Both the position numbers and the translations under genes were made by a program. From NCBI GenBank assembly GCA_947474635.1, contig CANJJB010000015.1:1-33522 (forward strand): DNA of 33,522 nt, written 5' to 3'. The stretch comes from Parachlamydiales bacterium (GTDB taxonomy: Bacteria; Chlamydiota; Chlamydiia; Chlamydiales; Rhabdochlamydiaceae). This document shows positions 23,921-31,337 of this stretch, one piece after another. The first letter of the stretch is position 1, and each line of letters begins with the position of its first letter. The notes beneath the pieces are model-generated. The model was not told the DNA's origin and ran no database searches. It saw only the letters and a list, made by a program, of their open reading frames with translations.

Positions 23921-24522
23921 AGGGCTTCCCGTTGAAGAAGATTCCATTTTACTAAGAAAATATCTTCGCCTAAGTTACTTGTCTCTTTGACCAAATCAAA
24001 CTCGCGGATTAAAAGTTGGGGGCGTCCTTGTTTAGTGGGGTAGTTGTTAATAGGAACGCCTTCAATAGAGGTGAGCATTTTCTTGACGTCTTCATCGTCC
24101 ATTTCTACGGGATGAGCTAAAGAGAGATCAACTTCTTGAAACTGCTCTCCCGTCCTTCTTTTTGCTTCGCTGAGAGAAAAATTATTCTGTCCACTTTTTA
24201 AAAAATCTAATCTGCGGTGTAAAATGGCGTTGTCTTTGTGATGGACTAAGATTGTTTCTAGACGTCTTAGCTCTGACTCTAAGAGGGGAAGTGTTTCTAG
24301 TTCTTTTTGAAGATATTTGGGATCGCTCTCTTTGATTTGAGCAAAGACAGCGGCATTGATTTTATTTTGTCTGTTTATTTCGATCGCTTTTTTATGGATC
24401 TCTTCGATTCTGATTTGCGCAAATTTTAAATCTTGTTTTTTACCTTGCAAAACCCAAAGAGAGAGCAGCGTGGGGATTAAGCAGAGAGAAAATAAAATGG
24501 GGTTAGAAAATAATATTTTCAT
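23917..24522 (-). CDS. PilO/GspM-like bitopic protein
   Basis: The product is 201 residues with one N-terminal membrane helix (about residues 7-25), a coiled-coil-like stretch (about 27-105, rich in Glu, Lys and Leu) and a C-terminal small domain ending PQLLIREFDLVKET. This layout is like PilO or GspM, the bitopic proteins of type IV pilus and type II secretion platforms; the sequence itself is too divergent for certainty. It overlaps the PilM/PilN-like gene upstream and the lipoprotein gene downstream by 4 bases each. Confidence 0.65.
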   Translation of the reverse strand: MKILFSNPILFSLCLIPTLLSLWVLQGKKQDLKFAQIRIEEIHKKAIEINRQNKINAAVFAQIKESDPKYLQKELETLPLLESELRRLETILVHHKDNAILHRRLDFLKSGQNNFSLSEAKRRTGEQFQEVDLSLAHPVEMDDEDVKKMLTSIEGVPINNYPTKQGRPQLLIREFDLVKETSNLGEDIFLVKWNLLQREAL

Positions 24523-25826
24523 AGTTTTTGCTTTAAGTAAAAAGAGGTTTTATAAACATCGTGAGAAAAAGACCAGGAGATTTCTTTCGAGGCGTTAATG
24601 AAAGAAGCTTGTTTTTTTAAAGCATCTTGGAATTCTTTAGCTGCAGTTTCAGAGGAAGCTGTGAGCTCAAGATCAACTTTAACAAGGTAGGGAATGTTTT
24701 TCTCATCTAGCGTTGGACATTTGACTAAATCGTAGTGCACATGTCTGATGTCAATGTTTTCTCTTCTACTGCTGAGCCATGCTAGAACATCACTTACAAG
24801 ATAAATGTTGGGAGAAAGGGGAAATGTTTTTTCTTGCTTTTCTAGGGCTTTTTCCCAGGAGATTATCTGATCGTTTAAAGAACCTGTAGCTGCGTCTTTT
24901 CCTAAATGCTCTACAATGATTTGTTCTAAATTAGCTTGCTCGGTACTTAGACGGTATGTTCCAAAACCCCATAACCCTGCAGCAAGACATGCGCAAGCAG
25001 TGATGTATTTTAAAGCGAGCATCTTTTGAGATTTTGCTTCTTTCTCTGCAGTTAACTCTCCTTGTAAAAACTGGAGAGAAGTGGAATCTTCCATTAATCC
25101 ATCTAGCGCAAGTCCAATGGGAACAGCGAATTCTTTTAATGAGTGAAATTCAAAGTTGCTATAAGAGGGCGTCTCTTGCATGTCTGTTAAAACGGCTTCT
25201 TCCCAAATAAGAAAAGCATGGGGGAATTTAGTTTTAACAAAAGCTTGTACTTGCTCAAGACCTTTGTCATCTTCTTCAATAGCATGCGCTGCTACAATTT
25301 TGCCTTCCGAATAAACGATGCAGGTTTTCCCTTGGAGGACTGAAAATTCTTTTGTATGTGGAAAAAGCAGTTTGCCCCATCTAGAAAGAGCAACTGCCGT
25401 AGCAGACACAATGTCGGGGTTGATAGCGGAGCTTTTTAGATCGCTCAAATGATGAAGAAGGAGGTCTTTTTTTGTGGCGAAAATGACAACATCTGTTACG
25501 TGTTTGTTTCGAGGGTATAAGACGGGTAAAAGGATGGTCTCTTTAAGAGGAAAAGGGATCAGGGATTCTACTTGAAAAGGAAGAACAGAGAGGATCTCTT
25601 TTTCTTTTGCAAGCTTCAGAGAAAGGTCTCTTCGGACGATTTCATTTGTTTCAAGCCCTGACACAATTTTCACTTTTTTTCCTACTAAAACCGTCTTCAA
25701 GATGTCAAGCGGCTTTACATCTAAAGGAAAGCTTTGAAGGAGAGCAATCTCTATTTTATTTTTAACTTTGCAGAGGAGAGCAACTTTAATGTGGGCGTGT
25801 TCTTTATGGAGGCCTAAAACGTACAT
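24519..25826 (-). CDS. PilM/PilN-like (GspL-like) fusion protein
   Basis: The product is 435 residues. The first about 230 residues resemble the actin-like PilM/GspL cytoplasmic domain: VLGLHKEHAHIKVALL, EIVRRDLSLKLAKEKEILSV and LPFQVESLIPFPLKETILLP are characteristic of PilM. One membrane helix follows (about 270-285, ITACACLAAGLWGFGTY), then a periplasmic PilN/GspL-like part with a coiled coil and a ferredoxin-like end. The fusion equals GspL in domain order. Chlamydiae encode a type II secretion system; this is likely part of its inner-membrane platform. It is first in a three-gene operon. Confidence 0.78.
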   Translation of the reverse strand: MYVLGLHKEHAHIKVALLCKVKNKIEIALLQSFPLDVKPLDILKTVLVGKKVKIVSGLETNEIVRRDLSLKLAKEKEILSVLPFQVESLIPFPLKETILLPVLYPRNKHVTDVVIFATKKDLLLHHLSDLKSSAINPDIVSATAVALSRWGKLLFPHTKEFSVLQGKTCIVYSEGKIVAAHAIEEDDKGLEQVQAFVKTKFPHAFLIWEEAVLTDMQETPSYSNFEFHSLKEFAVPIGLALDGLMEDSTSLQFLQGELTAEKEAKSQKMLALKYITACACLAAGLWGFGTYRLSTEQANLEQIIVEHLGKDAATGSLNDQIISWEKALEKQEKTFPLSPNIYLVSDVLAWLSSRRENIDIRHVHYDLVKCPTLDEKNIPYLVKVDLELTASSETAAKEFQDALKKQASFINASKEISWSFSHDVYKTSFYLKQKL

Positions 25827-25917
25827 AAGTTTGTTCCTAAATTCTAGCTTAGCGCATTTTACCCTAGCCAGCCTTTTCCTACATAGTGTATAGTTTTGTC
25901 TCGAAGGACTTACATTT

Positions 25918-26169
25918 ATGCTAAATCAAATAATTCATTACATTTTTGTCGGATACACGCTTATTTTGGCAGTGAGAATCATAGGGTCATGGATTCCAGA
26001 CATCGCTATGCAACCTTGGATGCTCTTCATTGCAAAATTTACCGATCCCTTCCTGAACCTTTTTAGAAAAATCATTCCCCCGATTGGAGGGATGATCGAC
26101 TTAAGTCCTATTTTAGCATTTTTAACGCTCCAGTTTTTGGAATATCTCATTAGATCTATCCTCAAATGA
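25918..26169 (+). CDS. yggT: YggT family membrane protein
   Basis: The product is 83 residues with two hydrophobic helices flanking the family signature, here LFRKIIPPIGGMIDLSPILA (about residues 43-62). YggT proteins are small membrane proteins linked to cell division, envelope function and osmotic tolerance in various bacteria; the biochemical role is unclear. The last codons overlap the dus start as ATGA, so the two genes are co-translated. AAGGA stands somewhat far upstream of the ATG. Confidence 0.93.
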   Translation: MLNQIIHYIFVGYTLILAVRIIGSWIPDIAMQPWMLFIAKFTDPFLNLFRKIIPPIGGMIDLSPILAFLTLQFLEYLIRSILK

Positions 26170-27161
26170 CACTGAAACGTCCTTTTCAACTAGGCTCCCT
26201 TACCCTTCCTTCCAATATTTTTTGCGCGCCACTTGCTGGCTGCTCAGACTTTCCTTTCCGCAAAATGACAACTTCCTACCAGCCGGGTCTTGTATTTTGC
26301 GAGATGGTGAAAATGGATGCCCTTGTTCGCTACGATCCTCATACACTCCGTATGTTGGATTACGAGGGGGGCATGCATCCTATCGGAGCGCAGCTATGCG
26401 GCAGCAAAGCGCACCTAGCTGCTAAATCAGCGCGTATCATTGAAGAGCTCGGATTTGATGTCGTAGATCTCAACTGCGGGTGCCCTGTCGATAAAGTAAC
26501 AAAAGATGGGAGCGGGTCGGGACTACTCAAAAATCCTGATCTCATAGGAGAGATTATCTCTAATATCGTATCTGCTGTAAAAATTCCGGTAACTGTTAAA
26601 ATAAGAGCTGGATGGGATGAGGACAGTCTGAATGCCGCTGATATAACTTCCATTGCAGAAAAAGCTGGCGCGCAAGCAATTTGCGTGCACGGAAGAACAA
26701 GAGAGCAGGGGTATAGCGGCCCTGCCAACTGGGATTGGATCAAAGAGTGCAAAAAAGAGGCAAAGACCATCAAGGTCATTGGCAATGGCGATCTCTTTGA
26801 TGCGGCAAGTGTGGAGAAAATGTTTCAGCACACAAACTGTGATGCAGTTCTTATTGCAAGAGGGACATTTGGACAGCCTTGGATCATAGAGGACACTTAC
26901 TTGCGCCTCCTTGGCTTAAGCCCTAAAGTGCGCACAGGGTTAGATTATAGGGATGCCCTGCTTGAGCACTTAGCCCACACGATTTCTTATCAACCCGAAA
27001 GAAAAGTGATCACCGATATGCGGCGTGTCGGGTGTTGGTACTTGAAAAATGGGCATGGCACTAAAAAATTGCGTGAAGCCTTGAATCATTCTAAGTCTAT
27101 TGCCGAGATCCAAGAACTCATTGTGAGTTATCCTTGGGAATCTACAAGCTTTACAACATAA
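26166..27161 (+). CDS. dus: tRNA-dihydrouridine synthase
   Basis: The product is 331 residues, the normal length. It is a flavin-dependent TIM barrel with APLAGCSDFPFRK at the N-terminus, the catalytic Cys106 in VVDLNCGCPVDKVTK, then SGLLKNP, VKIRAGWDED, ICVHGRTREQGYSG, VIGNGDLFD and ARGTFGQPW. It reduces specific uridines to dihydrouridine in tRNA using NADPH and FMN. DusB-type is the likeliest subgroup but cannot be fixed by eye. It overlaps yggT by 4 bases. Confidence 0.95.
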   Translation: MTLKRPFQLGSLTLPSNIFCAPLAGCSDFPFRKMTTSYQPGLVFCEMVKMDALVRYDPHTLRMLDYEGGMHPIGAQLCGSKAHLAAKSARIIEELGFDVVDLNCGCPVDKVTKDGSGSGLLKNPDLIGEIISNIVSAVKIPVTVKIRAGWDEDSLNAADITSIAEKAGAQAICVHGRTREQGYSGPANWDWIKECKKEAKTIKVIGNGDLFDAASVEKMFQHTNCDAVLIARGTFGQPWIIEDTYLRLLGLSPKVRTGLDYRDALLEHLAHTISYQPERKVITDMRRVGCWYLKNGHGTKKLREALNHSKSIAEIQELIVSYPWESTSFTT

Positions 27162-27228
27162 AGTGTTTATTTTAATTCTACCGATCTGTATTAACCTCGC
27201 CTGCTTTCGCATAAATTAAAGAAATTTC

Positions 27229-27292
27229 TTTACAAAATTAACATTTTGCAAATAATGCGGATTAGGGAGAGCCCTATTCTATTGGGGTCTCC
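27229..27292 (+). promoter_or_regulatory. Promoter and 5' hairpin of the outer-membrane protein gene
   Basis: TTTACA (27229-27234) and AATAAT (27251-27256) are 16 bases apart, placing the start near 27263. Right at the expected 5' end lies an inverted repeat GGAGAGCCC (27266-27274) / GGGGTCTCC (27284-27292) with one mismatch and a 9-base loop. A 5'-terminal stem of this kind can protect abundant envelope-protein mRNAs; no T-run follows, so a terminator is unlikely. Confidence 0.5.
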
Positions 27293-27319
27293 AAAAATTA
27301 AACAATGCAGAAGGGGTCT

Positions 27320-28747
27320 ATGAAAAGGTTAATAACGAGCTTATCATTAATGAGTATGAGTGTGCTTTCTGCAGATAGCAGTCTGTTTTTGGAAGATATA
27401 CAAGCTTTTCTGGATAAGCCTGAATTAGAGAGTAATTCGTCTCCTAAGCCAGAAAAATCCAGCTCTCTTTTAAAAGAAGTAAATGGAACTACTGTTTCAG
27501 GTGATGAGGGGATGAGCCAGGCTCAAAAACGTAAGCAGGCTGAGGCTCATGCTAAAAGAAAGATAGAAGGAACTATTCCTGCGAGCGTTCCATCTCAACC
27601 AAAAAAAACAACGCCGGCAGCTCGGGCTCCTTCCAATCAGAGAGCGCAGCAACCCTCCCAGCCTTTGAAGGCTGTAGCAGAATTAGATGTTAGCGCGCCT
27701 ATTGCGCAAGCTCCCTCGAACATGAAGTCTGAGATGCCCGAGAAACACAAAGAATGTTCCCCTGCCTCTTGCGGATATAACATGCCTGACATGGCAAGTA
27801 AACGTCATGGAGTTAGCGCTATTGTATCAGGAAGTTTTATCTATTGGAAACCGCAGCAAGATGATTTTAATGTAGGCATTACAGGTCCAAGACCTGGCGT
27901 AGAACAAAAGTTGCAGCACTTTCACTCGAAATATGAACCAGGATTTAAAGCGGGTATTGGAGCTAATTTTAGCTATGACAATTGGGCGCTTTATTTGGAA
28001 TACACAGAGCTTAGAACACATCAATCAAATGCACGTGGCTCAAATAGCACATCTCCTATGATCATCTCTCCATGGGTAGGCATTACTGAGAATGATCAGA
28101 ACCTGTATACCCCTTTTGCTCCAACGCCTGGCAACATTTTGAATTCCGGTGTTTCCAACCACTGGCGCTTTAATTTTGAAATGGCTGATCTTTTTCTCTC
28201 TCGCAGTTATTACGTAGGAAAGAAACTTGTTTTTAATCCCTTTCTTGCAGCAAGAGCTGCCAAAATCAATCAAAACCTGAATGTGAATTTTACATACAAC
28301 ACGGTAGGACTCCCAGATGTACAGAATACGATCTATTCCCACAACAAGAACAACACTCAGCAGATAGGGCCTAGATTTGGATTTGATATGAATTGGCTTG
28401 TCGGACACAACTTTAGATTTGGTGGAACTGTAGCAGGCGCTCTTTTATATACGCAGTATCAACTACGTCACACAGAGCTTCTAAATGGAGTTAGTCACTC
28501 TAACATTCATTCAAGCCCTACCGCTTTTAGATTTAATGGCGATATAGCTCTAGAACTCGGCTGGAGAGCCTATATGAATCGTAATAGAAGCTCTATCGAT
28601 CTCATGTTCAAGTATGAAGCTTTAGGATTCTGGGAGCAAAACATGGTGGCAGGGATTGCGCATGCTATGACAAACCAAGGTCGCACTCTAGATGGAGGCA
28701 ACCTCTATCTGCATGGTGGAACCTTCAAGCTTGCGTTTAATTTTTAA
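27320..28747 (+). CDS. MOMP-like outer-membrane beta-barrel protein
   Basis: The product is 475 residues from the ATG at 27320, chosen because GAAGGGG precedes it at a proper distance and a signal peptide (MKRLITSLSLMSMSVLSA) follows; the ATG at 27305 would add five residues. A Pro/Ser/Lys-rich linker (about residues 25-150) leads to a barrel domain with alternating strands, e.g. HGVSAIVSGSFIYWKPQQDD, EPGFKAGIGANFSYDNWALY and LEYTEL, and ends in FKLAFNF with the C-terminal Phe used for barrel assembly. It resembles the Legionella-type MOMP family that is expanded in environmental chlamydiae. A porin or adhesin role is likely. Confidence 0.85.
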   Translation: MKRLITSLSLMSMSVLSADSSLFLEDIQAFLDKPELESNSSPKPEKSSSLLKEVNGTTVSGDEGMSQAQKRKQAEAHAKRKIEGTIPASVPSQPKKTTPAARAPSNQRAQQPSQPLKAVAELDVSAPIAQAPSNMKSEMPEKHKECSPASCGYNMPDMASKRHGVSAIVSGSFIYWKPQQDDFNVGITGPRPGVEQKLQHFHSKYEPGFKAGIGANFSYDNWALYLEYTELRTHQSNARGSNSTSPMIISPWVGITENDQNLYTPFAPTPGNILNSGVSNHWRFNFEMADLFLSRSYYVGKKLVFNPFLAARAAKINQNLNVNFTYNTVGLPDVQNTIYSHNKNNTQQIGPRFGFDMNWLVGHNFRFGGTVAGALLYTQYQLRHTELLNGVSHSNIHSSPTAFRFNGDIALELGWRAYMNRNRSSIDLMFKYEALGFWEQNMVAGIAHAMTNQGRTLDGGNLYLHGGTFKLAFNF

Positions 28748-28781
28748 GCGGAATCCTTTTTAAAAAAGCAATAATGCTATA

Positions 28782-28802
28782 TCATCTGTGTCTAACAGAT
28801 GA
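28782..28802. repeat. Short hairpin upstream of the 109-codon gene
   Basis: A perfect 8-bp inverted repeat TCATCTGT (28782-28789) / ACAGATGA (28795-28802) encloses GTCTA. It lies between the outer-membrane protein gene and the next gene and is not followed by a T-run; role unknown. Confidence 0.45.
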
Positions 28803-28834
28803 GTGTAATTGTAATTTTTAAAAGGAGGTGTTCT

Positions 28835-29164
28835 GTGGATTCTATTTCTAACCCAGTAAATACTGGAAGATTTGTATACAAAGATACCGATCTGCAAGTT
28901 TTTGAAGATTCTTGCAAAGAACGAATAAAGGCGATGCAGTCTTGGGCTCAGAGTGAGATGCATCAGGTATTGTCGACACCAGGCTTTGATATTAAAGATG
29001 AAGCAAAAGTAGCTCAAATTTGGAAAAGTTGCCGAGAAAAAGCTAGTGCTAAGCTAGATGCGGATTGGTTTCATAATGATCCAGAAAAAGACAAGTATAA
29101 AGAGGTTGTTATGAGTTTTATTACAACTGCTTTTCGGAGCTGTTTAGCAAAACAAAGGCAATGA
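28835..29164 (+). CDS. Small protein of unknown function
   Basis: The product is 109 residues from a GTG at 28835. That start is chosen because an almost perfect ribosome-binding site, AAAGGAGGTG (28821-28830), ends 4 bases before it; an ATG at 28799 lies upstream of this site and has none of its own. The protein is soluble, helical and charged (VFEDSCKERIKAMQSWAQSE, DEAKVAQIWKSCREKASAKL), without signal peptide. No family recognised. It ends 3 bases before the next gene, so the two form an operon. Confidence 0.7.
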   Translation: MDSISNPVNTGRFVYKDTDLQVFEDSCKERIKAMQSWAQSEMHQVLSTPGFDIKDEAKVAQIWKSCREKASAKLDADWFHNDPEKDKYKEVVMSFITTAFRSCLAKQRQ

Positions 29165-29167
29165 AAA

Positions 29168-29668
29168 ATGGCTGCGCCTATATCTATAACATATCAGTCT
29201 GTTCCTGTTGCAGAGTTGCCTTCTAATCTTGCTAGATTCTACGATCCTGTTTTTTATAATTACGGCCAGAACGGCAAGGGCACTCTTATTTTGGAGGTAT
29301 ACGCTAAACCCATTATTCAGGGCAGCGATCTTCCTCCAAGCCTTTCTTTAAAAGAGCTGGAAGTGATAGGTACATTTGAAGGAGATTTTAGAGATCAATT
29401 TCCTCCAGAAACTGGTCATAATCCAAGAGAGGATTTTACCCGAGCGAACCGGATACTAGATCACATTTCTTTTGCTCTAGATACAGAAAAACCATGCGAT
29501 AATGGTGTTGCACCTTGGATAATTCCTACACTTCTTGAATCAGATGAAAGGGCATTGTGGGGAGCTAAATTAGACGTGATACAAGAGTACAGGCTTGATC
29601 ATCGGCATCTTACTATTCTCAAAGGTGGAAATATTCTTCTAGAATGTTCTGTTGATAAGCCTTCATAA
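29168..29668 (+). CDS. Protein of unknown function
   Basis: The product is 166 residues, soluble, without signal peptide or membrane helix. It seems to be alpha/beta with a Pro-rich middle and ends in a strand pattern HRHLTILKGGNILLECSVDK. I recognise no family. Faint parallels in order (xLPxx..Y..V near the N-terminus, GxxL near the end) to the 144-residue protein downstream may hint at distant paralogy but are too weak to rely on. Confidence 0.65.
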   Translation: MAAPISITYQSVPVAELPSNLARFYDPVFYNYGQNGKGTLILEVYAKPIIQGSDLPPSLSLKELEVIGTFEGDFRDQFPPETGHNPREDFTRANRILDHISFALDTEKPCDNGVAPWIIPTLLESDERALWGAKLDVIQEYRLDHRHLTILKGGNILLECSVDKPS

Positions 29669-29762
29669 ATTTTCGTCAAAATTTTTCTTGTGGCTTTTAA
29701 AATGAATTATTCGTGATACTCTCAGCGTACATTTCAAAAACCATTTATTTTAAGGGGTCTAT

Positions 29763-30197
29763 ATGACAGTAAAAGTCAATCCAGTTGCAAACTTTGATCA
29801 GTTACCATTAGCCGATGCAACCGCTATTCTTTACGGGACAGTTATTCCTGCGTGTGAAGCAAAAGGAGTAAATCTTTCCTTCTATGGAAATCATCAAGGA
29901 CGAAGTGACTTGGACTCTATTGAAAGATACGATGAGAGAAAAAGCAGCGCAAAGCTTTTTGACGTACCAAGAGTCCAAAGAGCTTTTGCAGGCTTACATG
30001 CAGTTATTGTGGACACAAGCACATATAAAAGTGGCTCTTATTCTTTAAAGCATAAAGTTGAAAAATTTCAGGGAGTATTTCTCTCCAACGGTGACTTGAT
30101 TGCTGCAATGTTAATGAAAGGATATCAAGCAAGATTTGGCAAAAGAGGAGAAGATACAGAATTAAATTGTGAATTTAAGGTAAAGTGTAGGGCGTAA
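29763..30197 (+). CDS. Protein of unknown function
   Basis: The product is 144 residues, soluble, without signal peptide. It contains TVIPACEAKGVNLSFYGNHQ and AFAGLHAVIVDTSTYKSGSY and ends in a basic tail with CEFKVKCRA. No family recognised. The leader sequence AAGGGGTCTA (29752-29761) just before the ATG is identical to that before the outer-membrane protein gene (27311-27320). A 94-base gap separates it from the preceding gene, so it may have its own promoter; none of consensus quality is visible. Confidence 0.65.
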   Translation: MTVKVNPVANFDQLPLADATAILYGTVIPACEAKGVNLSFYGNHQGRSDLDSIERYDERKSSAKLFDVPRVQRAFAGLHAVIVDTSTYKSGSYSLKHKVEKFQGVFLSNGDLIAAMLMKGYQARFGKRGEDTELNCEFKVKCRA

Positions 30198-30242
30198 GTG
30201 TCTTGTCTTGTGATAGTGGGTGTTGATTTAAAAAGAGCGCTA

Positions 30243-30728
30243 TCACTCTGATTGAAGCTTGTCTTCGAAGATTTTGCGGAGGCGCTCGATTTGAAAGTCG
30301 GTGTCTTTAAAAGAGGGAGCAGGTCTTGCATCCCTCTTTCTATTTTTATCTTTTTTGAGAAGAAAGGAGAGGAATTCTTCAATGGTTTGCGTTTTAGCGC
30401 CTAATTGTTTTGACTTGCCCAGGACTTCTCTATCTGAGGAGACGACGATAATCTGTGAAGGCTTAGAGTGATGTTCTACATGCTCAATGATGTAGCTATC
30501 TGCGCTTTGGCCTTCATGTGTATAGATGATTTCAATGTTGCGAAGATGTCCTCGAATAGCTTCTGCAGGAGCTTTATGTTTGCCATCGAAGATGAATGTG
30601 AGGTGGAGATGAAAGGCCTTACTCCAGGCTTCTAGAGAGATGAGGATTTGATTTTTTTGACGTTGAAGAGTTTTATAGTCTTTGGTGATGCGAAAAAGAA
30701 AGTTATACCCGTCAATCCAGTACTGCAC
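30243..30728 (-). CDS. YacP-like NYN-domain protein (putative ribonuclease)
   Basis: The product is 161 residues, starting at a GTG at 30728. The NYN (PIN-like) domain has IDGYNFLF at the N-terminus, FIFDGKHKAP (about 46-55), HEGQSADSYIIEHV and IIVVSSDREVLGKSKQLGAK, placing the acidic residues of a metal-dependent nuclease site. Related YacP/Rae1 proteins cut mRNA on ribosomes. The tail is Lys/Arg-rich. It begins one base after the rdgB stop and probably shares the greA transcript. Confidence 0.85.
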   Translation of the reverse strand: MQYWIDGYNFLFRITKDYKTLQRQKNQILISLEAWSKAFHLHLTFIFDGKHKAPAEAIRGHLRNIEIIYTHEGQSADSYIIEHVEHHSKPSQIIVVSSDREVLGKSKQLGAKTQTIEEFLSFLLKKDKNRKRDARPAPSFKDTDFQIERLRKIFEDKLQSE

Positions 30729-30729
30729 G

Positions 30730-31326
30730 CTAATTGCCTAAAGAAGAAAGAAAGACATGGAGTTTGTCGAATGCTTTTCTTCTGTGAGAAATTCTGTTTT
30801 TGAGACTTTCTTCAATTTCTGCAAAAGATTTTCCATATTCATGTTTGATAAAAATGGAATCATAGCCAAATCCGTAATTGCCTTTTTCGCTACCTAAGAT
30901 CATCCCTTCACAGAGACCTTTTACGCATTTTTTTATCCCTTCTGGTGAGGCAATAGCAATCCAACACTCAAAATACCCTTGTCTTTGGGGTTCTGTGATG
31001 TGCTGCATCTCTTTTAATAGCTTGTGTCTATTTTCTGCATCTGTTGCAAGATCGCCTGCGTATCTGGAAGAATAGATGCCAGGGGCTCCCTGCAGGGCAG
31101 GAACAATGAGACCTGAATCATCGGCAAGTGTAAGGCAGTTTAGTGCTTTAGCCGCGTGCAGAGCTTTATTAGAGGCAATTTCTTCGAAAGAAGAGCCTTC
31201 TTCTTCAGGGGGCTGGTAAGAGGGAAAGTCAAGGAGAGATAAAACATCGAACTGCTTATACTCTTTGAGCATAGAACGAAATTCACGAATTTTGTGGATA
31301 TTTTTGCTAGCAACGACAAGTTCCAT
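30730..31326 (-). CDS. rdgB: RdgB/HAM1 XTP/dITP pyrophosphatase
   Basis: The product is 198 residues from the ATG at 31326, preceded by AGGAG with a 5-base spacer; an upstream in-frame GTG overlapping the greA stop is less likely. It has the family N-terminal strand ELVVASKNIHKIREF (usual ASxNxxKxxE), ADDSGLIVPALQGAPGIYSS, RYAG, GYGYD-like GNYGFGYDSIF and SHRRKAF. It hydrolyses non-canonical purine nucleoside triphosphates (ITP, XTP and deoxy forms) to monophosphates and pyrophosphate, cleaning the nucleotide pool. Confidence 0.95.
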   Translation of the reverse strand: MELVVASKNIHKIREFRSMLKEYKQFDVLSLLDFPSYQPPEEEGSSFEEIASNKALHAAKALNCLTLADDSGLIVPALQGAPGIYSSRYAGDLATDAENRHKLLKEMQHITEPQRQGYFECWIAIASPEGIKKCVKGLCEGMILGSEKGNYGFGYDSIFIKHEYGKSFAEIEESLKNRISHRRKAFDKLHVFLSSLGN

Positions 31327-31337
31327 CTCATCTCCTA

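Noticed and set aside
27262-27319. Riboswitch upstream of the outer-membrane protein gene
   Set aside because: The leader is only about 57 bases with one simple stem and no terminator alternative.
28799-28834. ATG at 28799 as start of the 109-codon gene
   Set aside because: The strong AAAGGAGGTG lies downstream of it and is correctly spaced for the GTG at 28835.
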